DNA of 64,000 nt from Malurus cyaneus samueli (taxonomy: Eukaryota > Chordata > Aves > Passeriformes > Maluridae), in contig VKON01004137.1 in the NCBI GenBank assembly GCA_009741485.1, forward strand, positions 1 through 64,000. The letters are read 5' to 3'. Below are positions 1-11,800 of the stretch, piece after piece (within the stretch, counting starts at the first letter, position 1; each line of letters begins with the position of its first letter). The notes beneath the pieces were generated by a model, which made no database searches, was not told the DNA's origin, and saw only the letters and a list, made by a program, of their open reading frames with translations. Both the position numbers and the translations under genes were made by a program.

Positions 1-67
1 AAAAAGGAAAGAGAAAAGAATGGGGAATTTTTTTTTTTCTTTTTGGGTTTTTTTTTTTTTTTTATTT

Positions 68-102
<35 letters not shown>

Positions 103-935
103 GGGTCTCTCCACGAGAAAAATAATTCCCCAGTTTTTTTTTTTTTTTTCGCAAACATTCCCAACAAAAATTTTCCCTGCTCTTTTTTTTCCGAAGCCTT
201 CCAGTCTCTTGCCCATTCCAAAGGCCCTTCTGAATTCCCAGTTTTTTTTTTTCCCTCCAGAAACAACAAAAGGGGTTAAAAACAATTTTTTAATACTCTT
301 TTATGATTTTTAAAGTTTTTTTTTTTTTTTGTCTCTCACGAGGATAATTCCAGGTTTTTTCCAAAGTTCCCAACCAATTCCCAACCAATTCCCAATTCTG
401 CTCTGTGTGTCTGAGCTCACTCCCTGCCTATCCAAAGCCTCTGAATTCCCAGTTTTTCCTCACAGCAACAACAAAAGGGGGTTAAAAACCAATTTCCTTG
501 GATTTTTTTTGTGATTTTTATTTTTTTGTCTCAGGAGGATTTTTCCAGGTTTTTTCCCAAATTCCCAACAAAATTCTGCTCTTTTTTTCGAGCTTGGTTC
601 CTCCCTGTTCCAAGGCTCTGAATTCCCAGTTTTCCTCACAGGAACAACAAAAGGGTTAAAAACCATTTTTTTTATACTTTCTTGTGTTTTTTTATTTTTT
701 TGTCTTAAAGTTTGTTTTTTTTTTTTTTTTTCCAAAATTCCCAATAAAACTGCTCTGTTTTTCTGAGCTCAGTCTGAGCTCATTCCAAGGCTCTGAATTC
801 CCAGCTTTTCCTCGCAGGAACAATAAAAGAGGGTTAAAAACCAATTTTTTTTTTGTTGTTTGTGATTTTTTTTTTTTGTCCCTCATGAGGATAATTCCAG
901 TTTTTTTCCCAACCAAACTCTGCTCTGTGTTGCAG
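1..935. repeat. T-rich intron with four to five ~176-204 bp tandem units
   Basis: The segment left of the first visible MDM4 exon is poly-T rich (long T runs at 30-110) and contains a repeat whose anchor aacaacaaaagggg/ggttaaaaa recurs near 262, 466, 642 and 818. Each unit also carries ctgaattcccagtttt and a gaggataattccagg block. No exon is visible here. Confidence 0.8.
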
Positions 936-1010
936 GTGAGACCCAAAGTTCCCCTGCTGAGGATTCTGCAGGCGGCCGGTGCCCAGGGCGACACCTTCAC
1001 TCTCAAAGAG
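936..1010 (+). CDS. MDM4: MDM4 coding exon (human exon 3 equivalent): start of p53-binding domain
   Basis: Acceptor AG at 934-935 follows a T/C-rich tract, and the donor is gtgagt at 1011. The exon is 75 bp and phase 0 on both sides, encoding 25 residues that begin VRPKVPLLRILQAAGAQGD. This is the first helix of the SWIB-type p53-binding fold, which human MDM4 shows as VRPKLPLLKILHAAGAQGE. The preceding exon with the start codon is not in the window. Confidence 0.95.
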
Positions 1011-2852
1011 GTGAGTTCACATTCCAGATGTTATTCCTGCTTTTTTTTGGGGATTTGGGATGAGATTTAACTTTTTATTTTTCCATATTTCACCCCAAAA
1101 GTTGGGCTCACATTCCAGGCATTATCCCTCCTTGTTTTTTGGGATTTGGGATGAGAGTAACTTTATTTTTCCATATTTCACCCCAAGAAGTTGAACTCAA
1201 ATTCCTGCTTTTTTTTGGGATTGGGATGAGATTTAATTCTTTATTTTTTCATATTTCACCCCAAAAAGTTGGGCTCACATTCCAGACTTTATTCCTGCCT
1301 TTTTTTTGGGGGGATTTGGGATGAGATGAACTCTTATTTTTTCTATATTTTGCCCCAAAAAGTTGGGCTCATTCCGGGTGTTATCCCTGCTTTTTTTTGG
1401 GGAATTGGGATGAGATTATCTTTTATTTTTCTATATTTCAACCTTTTCTGTAAACAGTCTTTTAACTGGGATGATTCCATTTTTAACTGGGATAATGCTA
1501 TTTTAAACTGGGATAGTTCTGGTTTTTACAGGTTAATCTTTTTTTAGAGGGATAATGCCATTTTAATAGGAAATGCCATTTTACTGGGGAAATGCCACTT
1601 TTCTGGATAATATTTGCTTTTTACTGGGACAGTGCATTTTACTGGATAATTCTGCTTTTTACTGAGATAATTCTGGTTTTTCCTGGGATAATTCTGGTTT
1701 TTAGAGGGATAACGCCATTTTATCTGGGAAAATGCCATTTTAACTGGAATAATCTGTTTTTACTAGGAAAATTCCATTTTTACTGGGATAATGCCATTTT
1801 TATTGGGATAATTTTGTTTTTTCCTGGGATAATGCCATTTTTACTGGGATAATTTGATTTTTACTGGGAAAATGCCATTTTAAACTGGGAAAATGCCATT
1901 TTAAATGGAAATTCATTTTTTAACTGGGGGAAATTCCATTTTTACTGGGATAATACTCATTCTTTCTGGGATAATTATGTTTACTGGGATAATGTCATTT
2001 TAAACTGGGGAAACATAATTTTAAACTGGAAAACGCCATTTTAAACTGGAAAAATTCCATTTTTTACTGGCAAAATGCCATTTTTACTGGGACACTTCTC
2101 CCCCCCCACCTTCCCCTCAATTCCCTTCCCTCCAACATTAACAACTCCACCTCTCCTCCTTAAAAATCCAAAAAAAAACCCCCAAAATCAACCCTAACAA
2201 CTCCAAGCAGCCGGATCCTCTCGATCCTCATGGATTTCTCAGGATTTGGGTGAATTTTGGGGTAATTCAGGTCTGTTTTATCCCCTCAGGTGATGCATTT
2301 TTTGGGTCAGTACATCATGGCAAGGCAGCTCTACGACAAGAGGGAGCAGCACCTCGTGCACTGCGGGGGAGACGCGCTGGGAGAGCTGCTGGGGCTGCAG
2401 AGTTTTTCTGTCAAGGATCCCAGGTAGGAGGGAAAATCATGGAAAAATAGTGGGAAAAGTCTGGAAAAATCCCTGGGAAAAATCGAAAAATTTGGAAAAA
2501 AAAATCCCATAAAAATCCTGAGAAAAATCCGGGAAAATCCCATAAAAATCCTGAGAAAAATCGTGGGAAAAATCGCAAAAAAATCCCGAAAAAAAAGAAT
2601 TTTAAATAAAAAAGAGGAGAAAAAAAAATCCAAAAAAATCCCCCAAAAAATCCCGAGAAAGATAATGAGAAAAAATCACCCAAAAAAATCCCCCAAAAAA
2701 ATAATGAAAAAGATCCCCCGAAAAACCCTCCCCCAAAAAAGGAGAGAATCCCCCAAAAATTCACGAAAAATCCATGCACAAAATGTTTCAGATCCAAAAT
2801 AATTGGAATGCAAAAAACCAAAAACATACAAAAAAAACAAAAACCAAAAAAG

Positions 2853-2889
<37 letters not shown>

Positions 2890-5800
2890 CCAAAAAAATA
2901 TTAAAAAAAAAAAAAGAGAGAGTGAGAATCCTGAAAATTAATCCTTGGAAAAATATCCCCAGAAAAATATCCCCCAAAAAATCTGGAAAAAGATCCCGAA
3001 AAAATCCCAAATAAAGATCCCCCAAAAATTTAAAAAAAAAAGAAAAAAAACAAAAAAAATCCTGAAATGTGTTCATGAAAAGAAATCACCCTGTGATTTT
3101 GTGCTCTTTGGGGGTCTTTTAGGAACAAACCCCTTGTGATTTTTGTGGCTTTTTGGGATTCTTTTATGACTGTAATTTTGTGATTTATGGGGTTCTTTTA
3201 GGAACTGTGATTTTGTGGTTTCTGGGATCCATTTAGGAACAAACTCCCCGTGTTTTTTGGGGTTTCTGTGGTCACTAAAGGGGATTTTTCTCCATTCATG
3301 AGGTGATTTGGGTTCTGTCCCCTCTCCCCAGCCCCGTGTACGAGATGCTGAAGCGGAACCTCACAGCAGCCTCTGTCCCCACAGGTAGGTTGGGCCCTAA
3401 AAGGATAAAAATCCTTTTTTGAGCCCTAAAAGGACAAAAATCCTTCTTCCTGGACCTGCTGGGTGCTGGAAATGAGGAGAAAACTCTGCCTGGAGGAGGA
3501 ACCGACTTCCCTTCGTGTGCCAGGGGCTCTTCGAGTGCTGAGGTTGCTGAGAAATCCCAAATTTGGGTCAAAAATAGGGTTAAAAAGTGTGAATTTATGA
3601 CTGGGCATGGCTGAAATATTCCATTTTCAACGGTGCTGAAATCTCAAATTTTGGTGTAAAAATAGGGCTGAAAAGTGTGAATTTTAAAATGATGTGGCTG
3701 AAATATCCCATTTCCAAGAGTCTAAAACCCCACAATTCTGGAGCAAAAATGGGGCTGAAAAGTGTGAATTTAAAATTCACCATGGCTGAAATATCTCATT
3801 TTCAACAGTGCTGAAATCCCAAATTTTACAGCAAAAATAGGGCTGAAAAGTGTGAATTTACAACTGGGCATGGCTGAAATATCCCATCCAAATCTTTCTT
3901 GATTCCTCAGTACTTTTCAGCTTCAGAGCTGCAATTTCTTGCTCTCATCTTGTTTTATCCTTTGATAACCTCGAAAAATTCTAAAAACCCCACATTTTGG
4001 AGCAAAATCGGATTTAATCCTTCGAGAGGGAGGGCTCAGGCACACAATTTTTCCATTTGGGAAGAAGATCCTGAATTTCCATCCAAATCCTGAATTTCCA
4101 TCCTTCCAACAAGGCTCAGACCCCACAATCCTTAAATTCCTCTTTTAGGATGGCAGGACCATTCTCTAAAAGATTTTTTCAAGGTCAGGTATAGGAAAAA
4201 TAACACTTTTTCCATTTGGGAAGAAGATCCCGAATTTTCATCCAAATCCTGAATTTTCATCCAGCTGCTTCCAGTGATGTGCAGACCCTGAAATCCTTAA
4301 ATTTCTTCCTTGGGAAAACAGAACCAGGGACTTTTCCAAGATCAGGTGTAGGAAAAAGAACCAATTTTTCCCTTTGGGAAGAAGATCCTAATTTCCATCC
4401 AAATCCTGAATTTCCATTCCCAACAAGGCACAGACCCCACAATCCTTAAATTCCTCTTTTAGGATGTCAGGGCCACATTCTGAGGATTTTTCCAAGATTA
4501 GGCTGCAGTAAAGGAATAACATTTCCCTTTGGGAAGGAATGATCCGCGAATTTCCACTAAATCCCAGAATTTCTTCCATCATGAGTGCGATCCCACAGTT
4601 CTTAAATTCCTCTTTTAGGATGTCAGGACCACGTTCTGAAGGATTTTCCCAAGATCAGGTATAGGAAAAAGAACCATTTTTCCCTTTGGGAAGAAGATCC
4701 CAAATTTCCATCCAAATCCTGAATTTCCATTCCTTTAATGAGGTGCAGACTGCAGTCCCCATAATCCTTAAATTCCTCTTCTAGGATGGCAAGACCATGT
4801 TCTGAAGGATTTTTCAAGGTCGGGTGTAGGAAAAGGAACCATTTTTCCCTTGGGGAAGAAGATCCTGAATTTCCATCTAACCCGAATCCTCATGAGCGCA
4901 GATCCATAATTCATTAAATGCTTCTTTTAGGATAGCAAGGACCACGTCTAAGGGATTTTTCCAGGTCAGGTTGTAGGATAGAAGAACCATTTTTTCATTT
5001 GGGAAGAAGATTCCTGAATGTCCATCCAAATCCTGAATTTCCATTCCTCCAACAAGGCACAGATCCCATAATCCTTATACTCCTCTTTTAGGATGTCAGG
5101 GTCACATTCTGAAGGATTTTTCCAAGATTAGGCTGCAGAAAAGGAACATTTCTCTTTGGGAAGAAGATCCCGAATTCCCTTCCTTCAGTAGCTGAGATCC
5201 CACAATTCTTAAATTCTTTTTTTTAGGATGGCAGGGCCATATCTGAAGATATTTTCAAGGTCAGATCTAGGAAAGGAACCAATTCTTCCATTTGGAAGAG
5301 GATCCTGATTTCCATCCAAATCCTGAATCTCCTCTTCTCTAATCTCCAAATCCACACTTTAAACATCCCCCGCTCTCCCAATATTCCCAAACCCTTTCTC
5401 AGCCTCTCGGGGGGCTCTCCCAACATTTCCGGGAATTTTTTTTTTTTTCCCCCTCCTGTATTTTACCATTGCCCTCGCAGATGCCCTCAGGACTCTCCCA
5501 CGGAGCCAAACGCCGCTCAGCCCTCCAGAGACCGCCCAGGTAAAACCCACGCCAGGTGGGTTCTTTTTCTCTACGAGCCGCCCCTTCCTGTACCTGTTGC
5601 ACCGTTTGGATTGCTGAACTGGATTTTTACTATTTTCATTAAGACATCGAATCTTTGCATTCCCAAAAAAAAAAAAAAATTCCAAAAAGTCCGGATGTCC
5701 ACAAAGCAAGGACAGAGCTCCCCTTCTCTGTTCTCCCGACGGCTCCGAGCGCGTTTTTTCCGGGCTGCGGCACTTCCAGGCCTTGCTTCCGGCTTTTCCT

Positions 5801-8800
5801 GCTTTTTTTTCCCACTTTTTTTCCCATTTTTTTCCCATTTTTTTTTCCTTTTTTCCATTTTTTTCCCTTTTTCCCGCTTTTTTTCCCAGTAGGAACAGCC
5901 CAATCTGGGTTAGGATCGTTTTCGGCGGCTTCCAGGCGAAAACCTCGGAAAAATCTTCCCTCAAAATTCCCAAAAATTCCAAAAAAATTCCAAAAAAAGT
6001 TCCTTAAAAATCCTTCCAAAATCCTAAAAAATTCTTCAAAAATTCCCAGTGTTGGGGTGAGAAAAAGCGGAGCTGGGAGGTGGCAAAAAATCCCAAAATT
6101 TTGCTTTTTCCACAAAAAACGGCGATTTTTTTGGGATTTTTGCCAGCGTTAAAGATTTTTCCCGGGTTTTTCGCGCCGATTTCCAGGAAATAAAAATAAT
6201 TAGGATTTTTTTTTGGTGGGAATTTTTTATTCCTGGTCCTGCTGGCGTTGGAAGTGCCGCATCCCGTTGTTTCTGCGAGCTCTGCTCGGTTCATTTGCAA
6301 TTTTTTGGTCCCTGCAGGAGGAAGGATCCGACTCCGGGATCGCCGAGGGCGACGGGAAAACCTCAGTTTTGGGGGCGTCGGGGTCGAAATGTGAAGGTGA
6401 GGGAGAAATTCCTGCAAATTCCCAAATATTCCTGGGTGGGAGATGCATCAGAGTGTTGGAGGAAGAGTGGGGAGGGTCAAAGAATTGCAGGTTTGGAAGA
6501 GAATTCCTTAAGAGATTCCTTCAAAAATCTAAAAAGTGTAAAAAAATAAAAAATTTTAAATAATACTGGCCTTTAAAATTCCTTTAGGTTCCCTTCAAGA
6601 TTTCAAAAATCCTTTACAAGTCCTTAATAATTCCTTAAAAAATCTTTCAAAAATCCTTCAAAAAACCCTTTAAAGTACCTTAACAATTCCTTAACAATCC
6701 CTTAAAAATTCCTCTAAAAATACTTCAAAATTCCTTAAAACATTCTTCTAAATATCTTTCAAAAATCCCTCAAAAGTCCTTCAGAAATTCTCTAGAAGTC
6801 CTCAAAAATCCTTTCTGCTGTTCCCTTCCCCATTTTTCCCATTTCCCCCACCTTCCTTTTACTTCGGTTTATCCTGTTTTTTTCCTCGTTTTTCCCCTTG
6901 TTTCCCCTCATTTTTCCCCTTTTCTCCTTTTCCCATTTCCCCTCCCATTCCCTATTTTCCCGTTTTCCCATTTTTCCCTGCATTTTCTTTTCCCCTATTT
7001 TTCCTTCTTTTCCCCATTCCCCCCCGCCATTCCCCACTTTTTTTCCCTGCTTTTCCCCATTTTTTCCTGACTTTTCTTTTCCCCATTTTCCCTGCCATTC
7101 CCAATTTTCCCTTCTTTTTCTTTTTCCCCATTTTTGCCTCTTTTCCCTTTTTTCCTTCATTCCATCTTTCTTTTTTTTCTTTTTTTCCCCCATTTTTTCC
7201 CTTCTTTTCCCCATTTCCCCCCTGGCCATTCCCATTATTTTTCCCTGCCATTCCATTTTTCCCTGCTTTTTTTTCCCATTTTCCCCCACCATTCCCATTT
7301 TTTTCCTGCTTTTTCCCATTTTTTCCCCTCTCCTCTTCCCCATTTCCCCTCCCATTCCCATTTTTCCTGTTTTTCCCATTTTTCCCTGCATTTCTTTCCC
7401 CTATTTTTCCCTTCTTTTCCCCATTTCCCCCGCCATTCCCACTTTTTTTCCCTGCTTTTCCCCATTTTTCCTGACTTTTCTTTTCCCCATTTTTCCTGCC
7501 ATTATTTCCCTATTTTCTAAATCTTCCCTTTTCTTCCCCTTGGCCTTTTCCCCATTTTCTTCCTGCATGTTTTCCATTTTTTTCCCTTGCTTTTTTTCTT
7601 TCCCCCCATTTTTCCCCTTCTTGGTCCCCTTTTCCCCCTTGCCCATTCCCGTTTTTTTCTTTTTTCCCTGGCATTTCTTTTTCCCCTTTTTCCCTTCTTT
7701 TCCCCATTTTCCCCCTCCCATTCCCATTTTTTCCCTGGTTTCCCATTTTTCCCTGCATTTCTTTCCCCATTTTTCCCTTCTTTTCCCCATTTCCCCCCCG
7801 CCATTCCCACTTTTTTCCCTGCTTTTCCCCATTTTTTCCCGACTTTTCTTTTCCCCATTTTTGCCCTTCTTTTCCCCATTTTTTCCCTGCCATTTCCATT
7901 TTTTCCCTGCTTTTTTTCCTTTTTCCTCCCCCCCCCCCCCCCGCCATCCCACTTTAGTTGTCCCCATTTTCCCCTTGCCAATCCTGTTTTCTATTCTCAT
8001 TTTTCCCCCATTTTTTCCCCTTTTCCCCTCATTTTCCCTCCCCCTTCCTTCCATGTCTTTTTCCCTGTTTTTCCCCATTTTTTCCTGCCTTCTTTCCCCG
8101 TTTTTTCCCTTCTTTTCCCCATTTCCCCCCCTGCCATTCCCAATTTTTTATTCCCATTTTCCCCCACCATCCCCTCATTTTTTTCACTCCTCTCCCTCTC
8201 ATCCCAGACCAGGATTCCCTGGAAAACCTCGGGAATAACCCCAGACCCAGCTTGGAGCTGGCCCTGGACGATTGGGACGTTTCGGGGCTGCCCTGGTGGT
8301 TTTTAGGGAATCTCCGTAATAATTACAATTCCAGGAGCAACGGATCCACCGACATCCAGACCAACCAGGTAACCCCAAAAAAATGGGAATTTTTTTCCTT
8401 TTCCTCTCAAATATTCCTGGGTTTTTTTTGCCCCCATTCCCAGGATTTTCTGGGATTTTTTTTTTTTTTCTGGGAAAAAAAAGTGAATTTTTAGTGGTTT
8501 TTGAATAAAGGAAATTGTTGTTGAAGGGGTTTGGAGGTTTGGTGGATTTGGGATTTGGGGATTTTTTTATAGGGTGGTTTAGGGTGGTGGTCAAGGTGGG
8601 AGGGGGAGGAGGAAGAGGGAAAAAAGGGAGAGAAATTGGGGAAAAAAGGGAATGTGAGGTGGGAATTTTGGGGAAAAGGACTAAAAATTGGGAAGAAAGG
8701 GGGGAATGTGAGGTGGGAATTGGGAAAAAAAAAGGAATTTTGAGGTGGGAATTGGGGAAAAAAGGGAGTAAAAATCGGAAAAAAAGGGGAGAATGTGAGG

Positions 8801-11800
8801 TGGGAATTGGGGAAAGGGGAGCGGAAATTGGGAAAAAGGAATTGTGAGGTGGGAATTTGGGATAAAAGGAGGGGAATTGGGGAAAAAGGGGAATTGTAAT
8901 GTGGGAACTGGGAAAAAAAGGAATTGTGAGGTGGAAATAGGGAAAAACACGATGGGAGAATGTGGACAGTGGAACTGGGGAAAAAAGGGAATTGAGAAAA
9001 GGGGGAATTGTGAGGTGGGAATTGGGAAAAAAGGGAATTGTGAAGTGGGAATTGGGTAAAGGGGAGCAAAACTGGGAAAAATGGGGAATGTGAGGTGGGA
9101 ATTGGGAAAATGGAGTGGAAATTTGGAAAAAAGGGAGTGTGAGATGGGAATTGGGGGAAAATGGGAATTGTGAGGTGGGAATTGGAAAAAAGGAGGGGAA
9201 TTGGGGAAAAAGGGGAATTATAATGTGGGAATTGGGAAAAAGGGGAATTGTGAGGTGGGAATTGGGAAAAATGAGGGGAATTGGGGAAAAAATTGGAATT
9301 GTGAGGTGGAAATTGAGAAAAGGAGAAATGTGAGGTGGGAATTTTGGAAAAAGGAGATTTGGGAAAAGAAGGGAGAATGAGGTGGGAATTGGGAAGAAAA
9401 GTGGGAATTTGGAAAAGGAGAATTTTGAGGTGGGAATTAGGAAAAAAGGGAGAAAAAATTGGGGAAAAACAGGACCATGTGAGGTGGGAATTGGGGAGAA
9501 AAGAGCCAAAATTGGGAAGGGGAGAATGTGAGGTGGGAATTAGGAAAAAAAGGGAATTGTGAGGTGGGAATTGGGGAAAAAATGAGGTGAAATTGGGGAA
9601 AAAGGAGAATGTGAAGTGGGAATAGGGAAAAAAGGAGGGAAATTGGGAAAAAAGGTGTGAACTGGGAAAAGGGAGAATATAAGGTGGGAATTGTGAGAAG
9701 CGGAGCGCTTCCGAGCGGTTTTCCCCGTTTTTTTTTCCCTGTTTTTCCCCAGGACGTGGACACGGCCATCGTGTCGGACACCACGGATGATCTGTGGTTC
9801 CTCAGCGAGCGCCCGTCGGAGCCGGGGAACGCCGGGAGCCGGACGGAGCCTGAGGAGCTCCCGGAGGGCGACCCCGAGGTGCCTCTGCTTCCATGGAATT
9901 CCCAGTTTTCCGTGGAATTCCCTATTTTCCATGCAATTCCTGGTTTTCTGTGGAATTCCGAATTTTCCGTGGAATTCCTGATTTTCCATTGAATTCTGAC
10001 TTTTCTCTGGTTTAACTCGTTCCAGCGCTGCTGGAGGTCTTGGATTTCCAATAGAATCCTCTGTTCATAGAATTCCTGATTTTCCGTGTAATTCCCGATT
10101 TTCCATGAGTCTAGCTTTTTCCATGGAATTCCCAGTTTTCCCCTGATATAACTCATCCTATGCTGCTGGGAGGCTTTGGAATTTCCATGGAATTACTGCC
10201 TTTTCCATGGAATTCACAGTTATCAATGGAATTCGCGATTTTCTGTCTGCTTCCAAATTTTCTGCTAAATTCCTAGATTTCCACTGAATTCTGAATTTCC
10301 TGCAATTCCGATTTCTGGAATCCATTTTATGGAATCTTCTGATTTTCTGTTGTTTCCCACCTTTTCCATGGAATTCTGAATTTTCCATGCAATTCCTGCT
10401 TTTTCTGTGAGAATTTCGATTTTTTCAGCGTTGCAATTTCCTGATTTTCCATGGAATTCACAATTTTCCATGATTTCCTGCCTTTTCCATGGAACTCCCA
10501 CTTTTCCATGGAATTCCCAATTACCAATGGAATTCTCGCTTTTCTGTGGAATTCTTGCTTTTCCATGGAATACCCAATTTCCAATGGAATTACTGCCTTT
10601 TCCATGGAATTCAACAATTTTAATGGAATTTCTATTTTCTGGCAATTCCCGATTTTCCATGGAATTCCCAATTATCAGTGGAATTCCTGATTTTGGAAAA
10701 GACTGATCTGGCCCCATCCAGGGGATAGATTGTGTTAGGAAAAGGGTGTTGGCATTACTGGTGGGAATTGGGGAAAAAAGGGGAGCAAAAATTGGGGAAA
10801 AAAAAGGGAAAATGTGAGATGGGAATTGAGAAAAAAGGGGGGAAAAAGGAGGTGGGAATTGGGAAAAAAGGGGAGAATGTGAAGTGGGAATTGGGGAAAT
10901 AAAGGCAGCAAAAATTGGGGAAAAAGGGAAATGTGAGTGGGAATTGGGATAAAGGGAGTTGGAAAATTGGGATTATCCCGACATTCCCGACGTTGCAGGG
11001 CCTGAGGCCGCCCCCCTGGAGGAGCTGGGGATTCCCAGGCCTGAGCGACGACACCGACACCGAAACCCCGAGCCAGGTGGGAATTGTGGGGAGCAGCGAC
11101 CCCACTGCCTGCTGCTTTTGGGGTGGGGATGAAGAAGAAAATAGAATATTCATAATAATATATATTATATAATATTAATAATAGCTAATTTTTGTCTGTT
11201 TAATATGATTACTATATTAATAATCGTATACATAATCATTATAAAAATTCCTAATATTTAATAACACTTATATTATATTAATATGATCTATATAGTAATA
11301 ATATATGGATAAAATCTAATTTTACACTATTTAATATTGATACTTAGATTTATATTATATACCTTATAATTATAAATATATTTTATTGTTTTATGCAGTT
11401 TTAATTTTCATGGTTTGTATACTGCTAATATTAATTAAATATCTAGTTTTATTATCTATTTAATATGATGCTGTATTTAATATGTACTAAATATAATGAA
11501 TATCTATATTTATCATTTAATATAACTGTGTTTTAATAATGATATACTTTAAAGTAATAAAACAAATATCTAACATTTTCTCTATTTATACTATATAATA
11601 AAATATATTATACTTTATCTGTTTTATAATATGCCACTAATAGGATGTGAACATATATAAATTATATGATAGATAGCATGATATACAAATATATAATATA
11701 GAATGAATATGTGATAGAATAACATATGGTGATATATAATATTTAGCATACGTCAATATATAACATAATATTATAATTGCATAAAAAAATTTAATATATG

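Noticed and set aside
4030..5345. Multiple tttttag acceptor-like sites suggesting repeated cryptic MDM4 exons
   Set aside because: They recur because the ~157-bp intronic unit repeats; none is followed by MDM4-like codons with a matching donor.
6898..8238. A 446-codon Phe/Pro/Ser-rich frame, and Lys/Gly-rich frames on the opposite strand
   Set aside because: A pure product of the C/T repeat in an MDM4 intron; only its last codons (QDSL...) are the real exon, entered by a splice acceptor at 8207.
8199..9509. A 436-codon - strand frame rich in FPNSHLTIPLF repeats
   Set aside because: It is the reverse strand of the GGGAATTGGGG purine minisatellite; no coding features.
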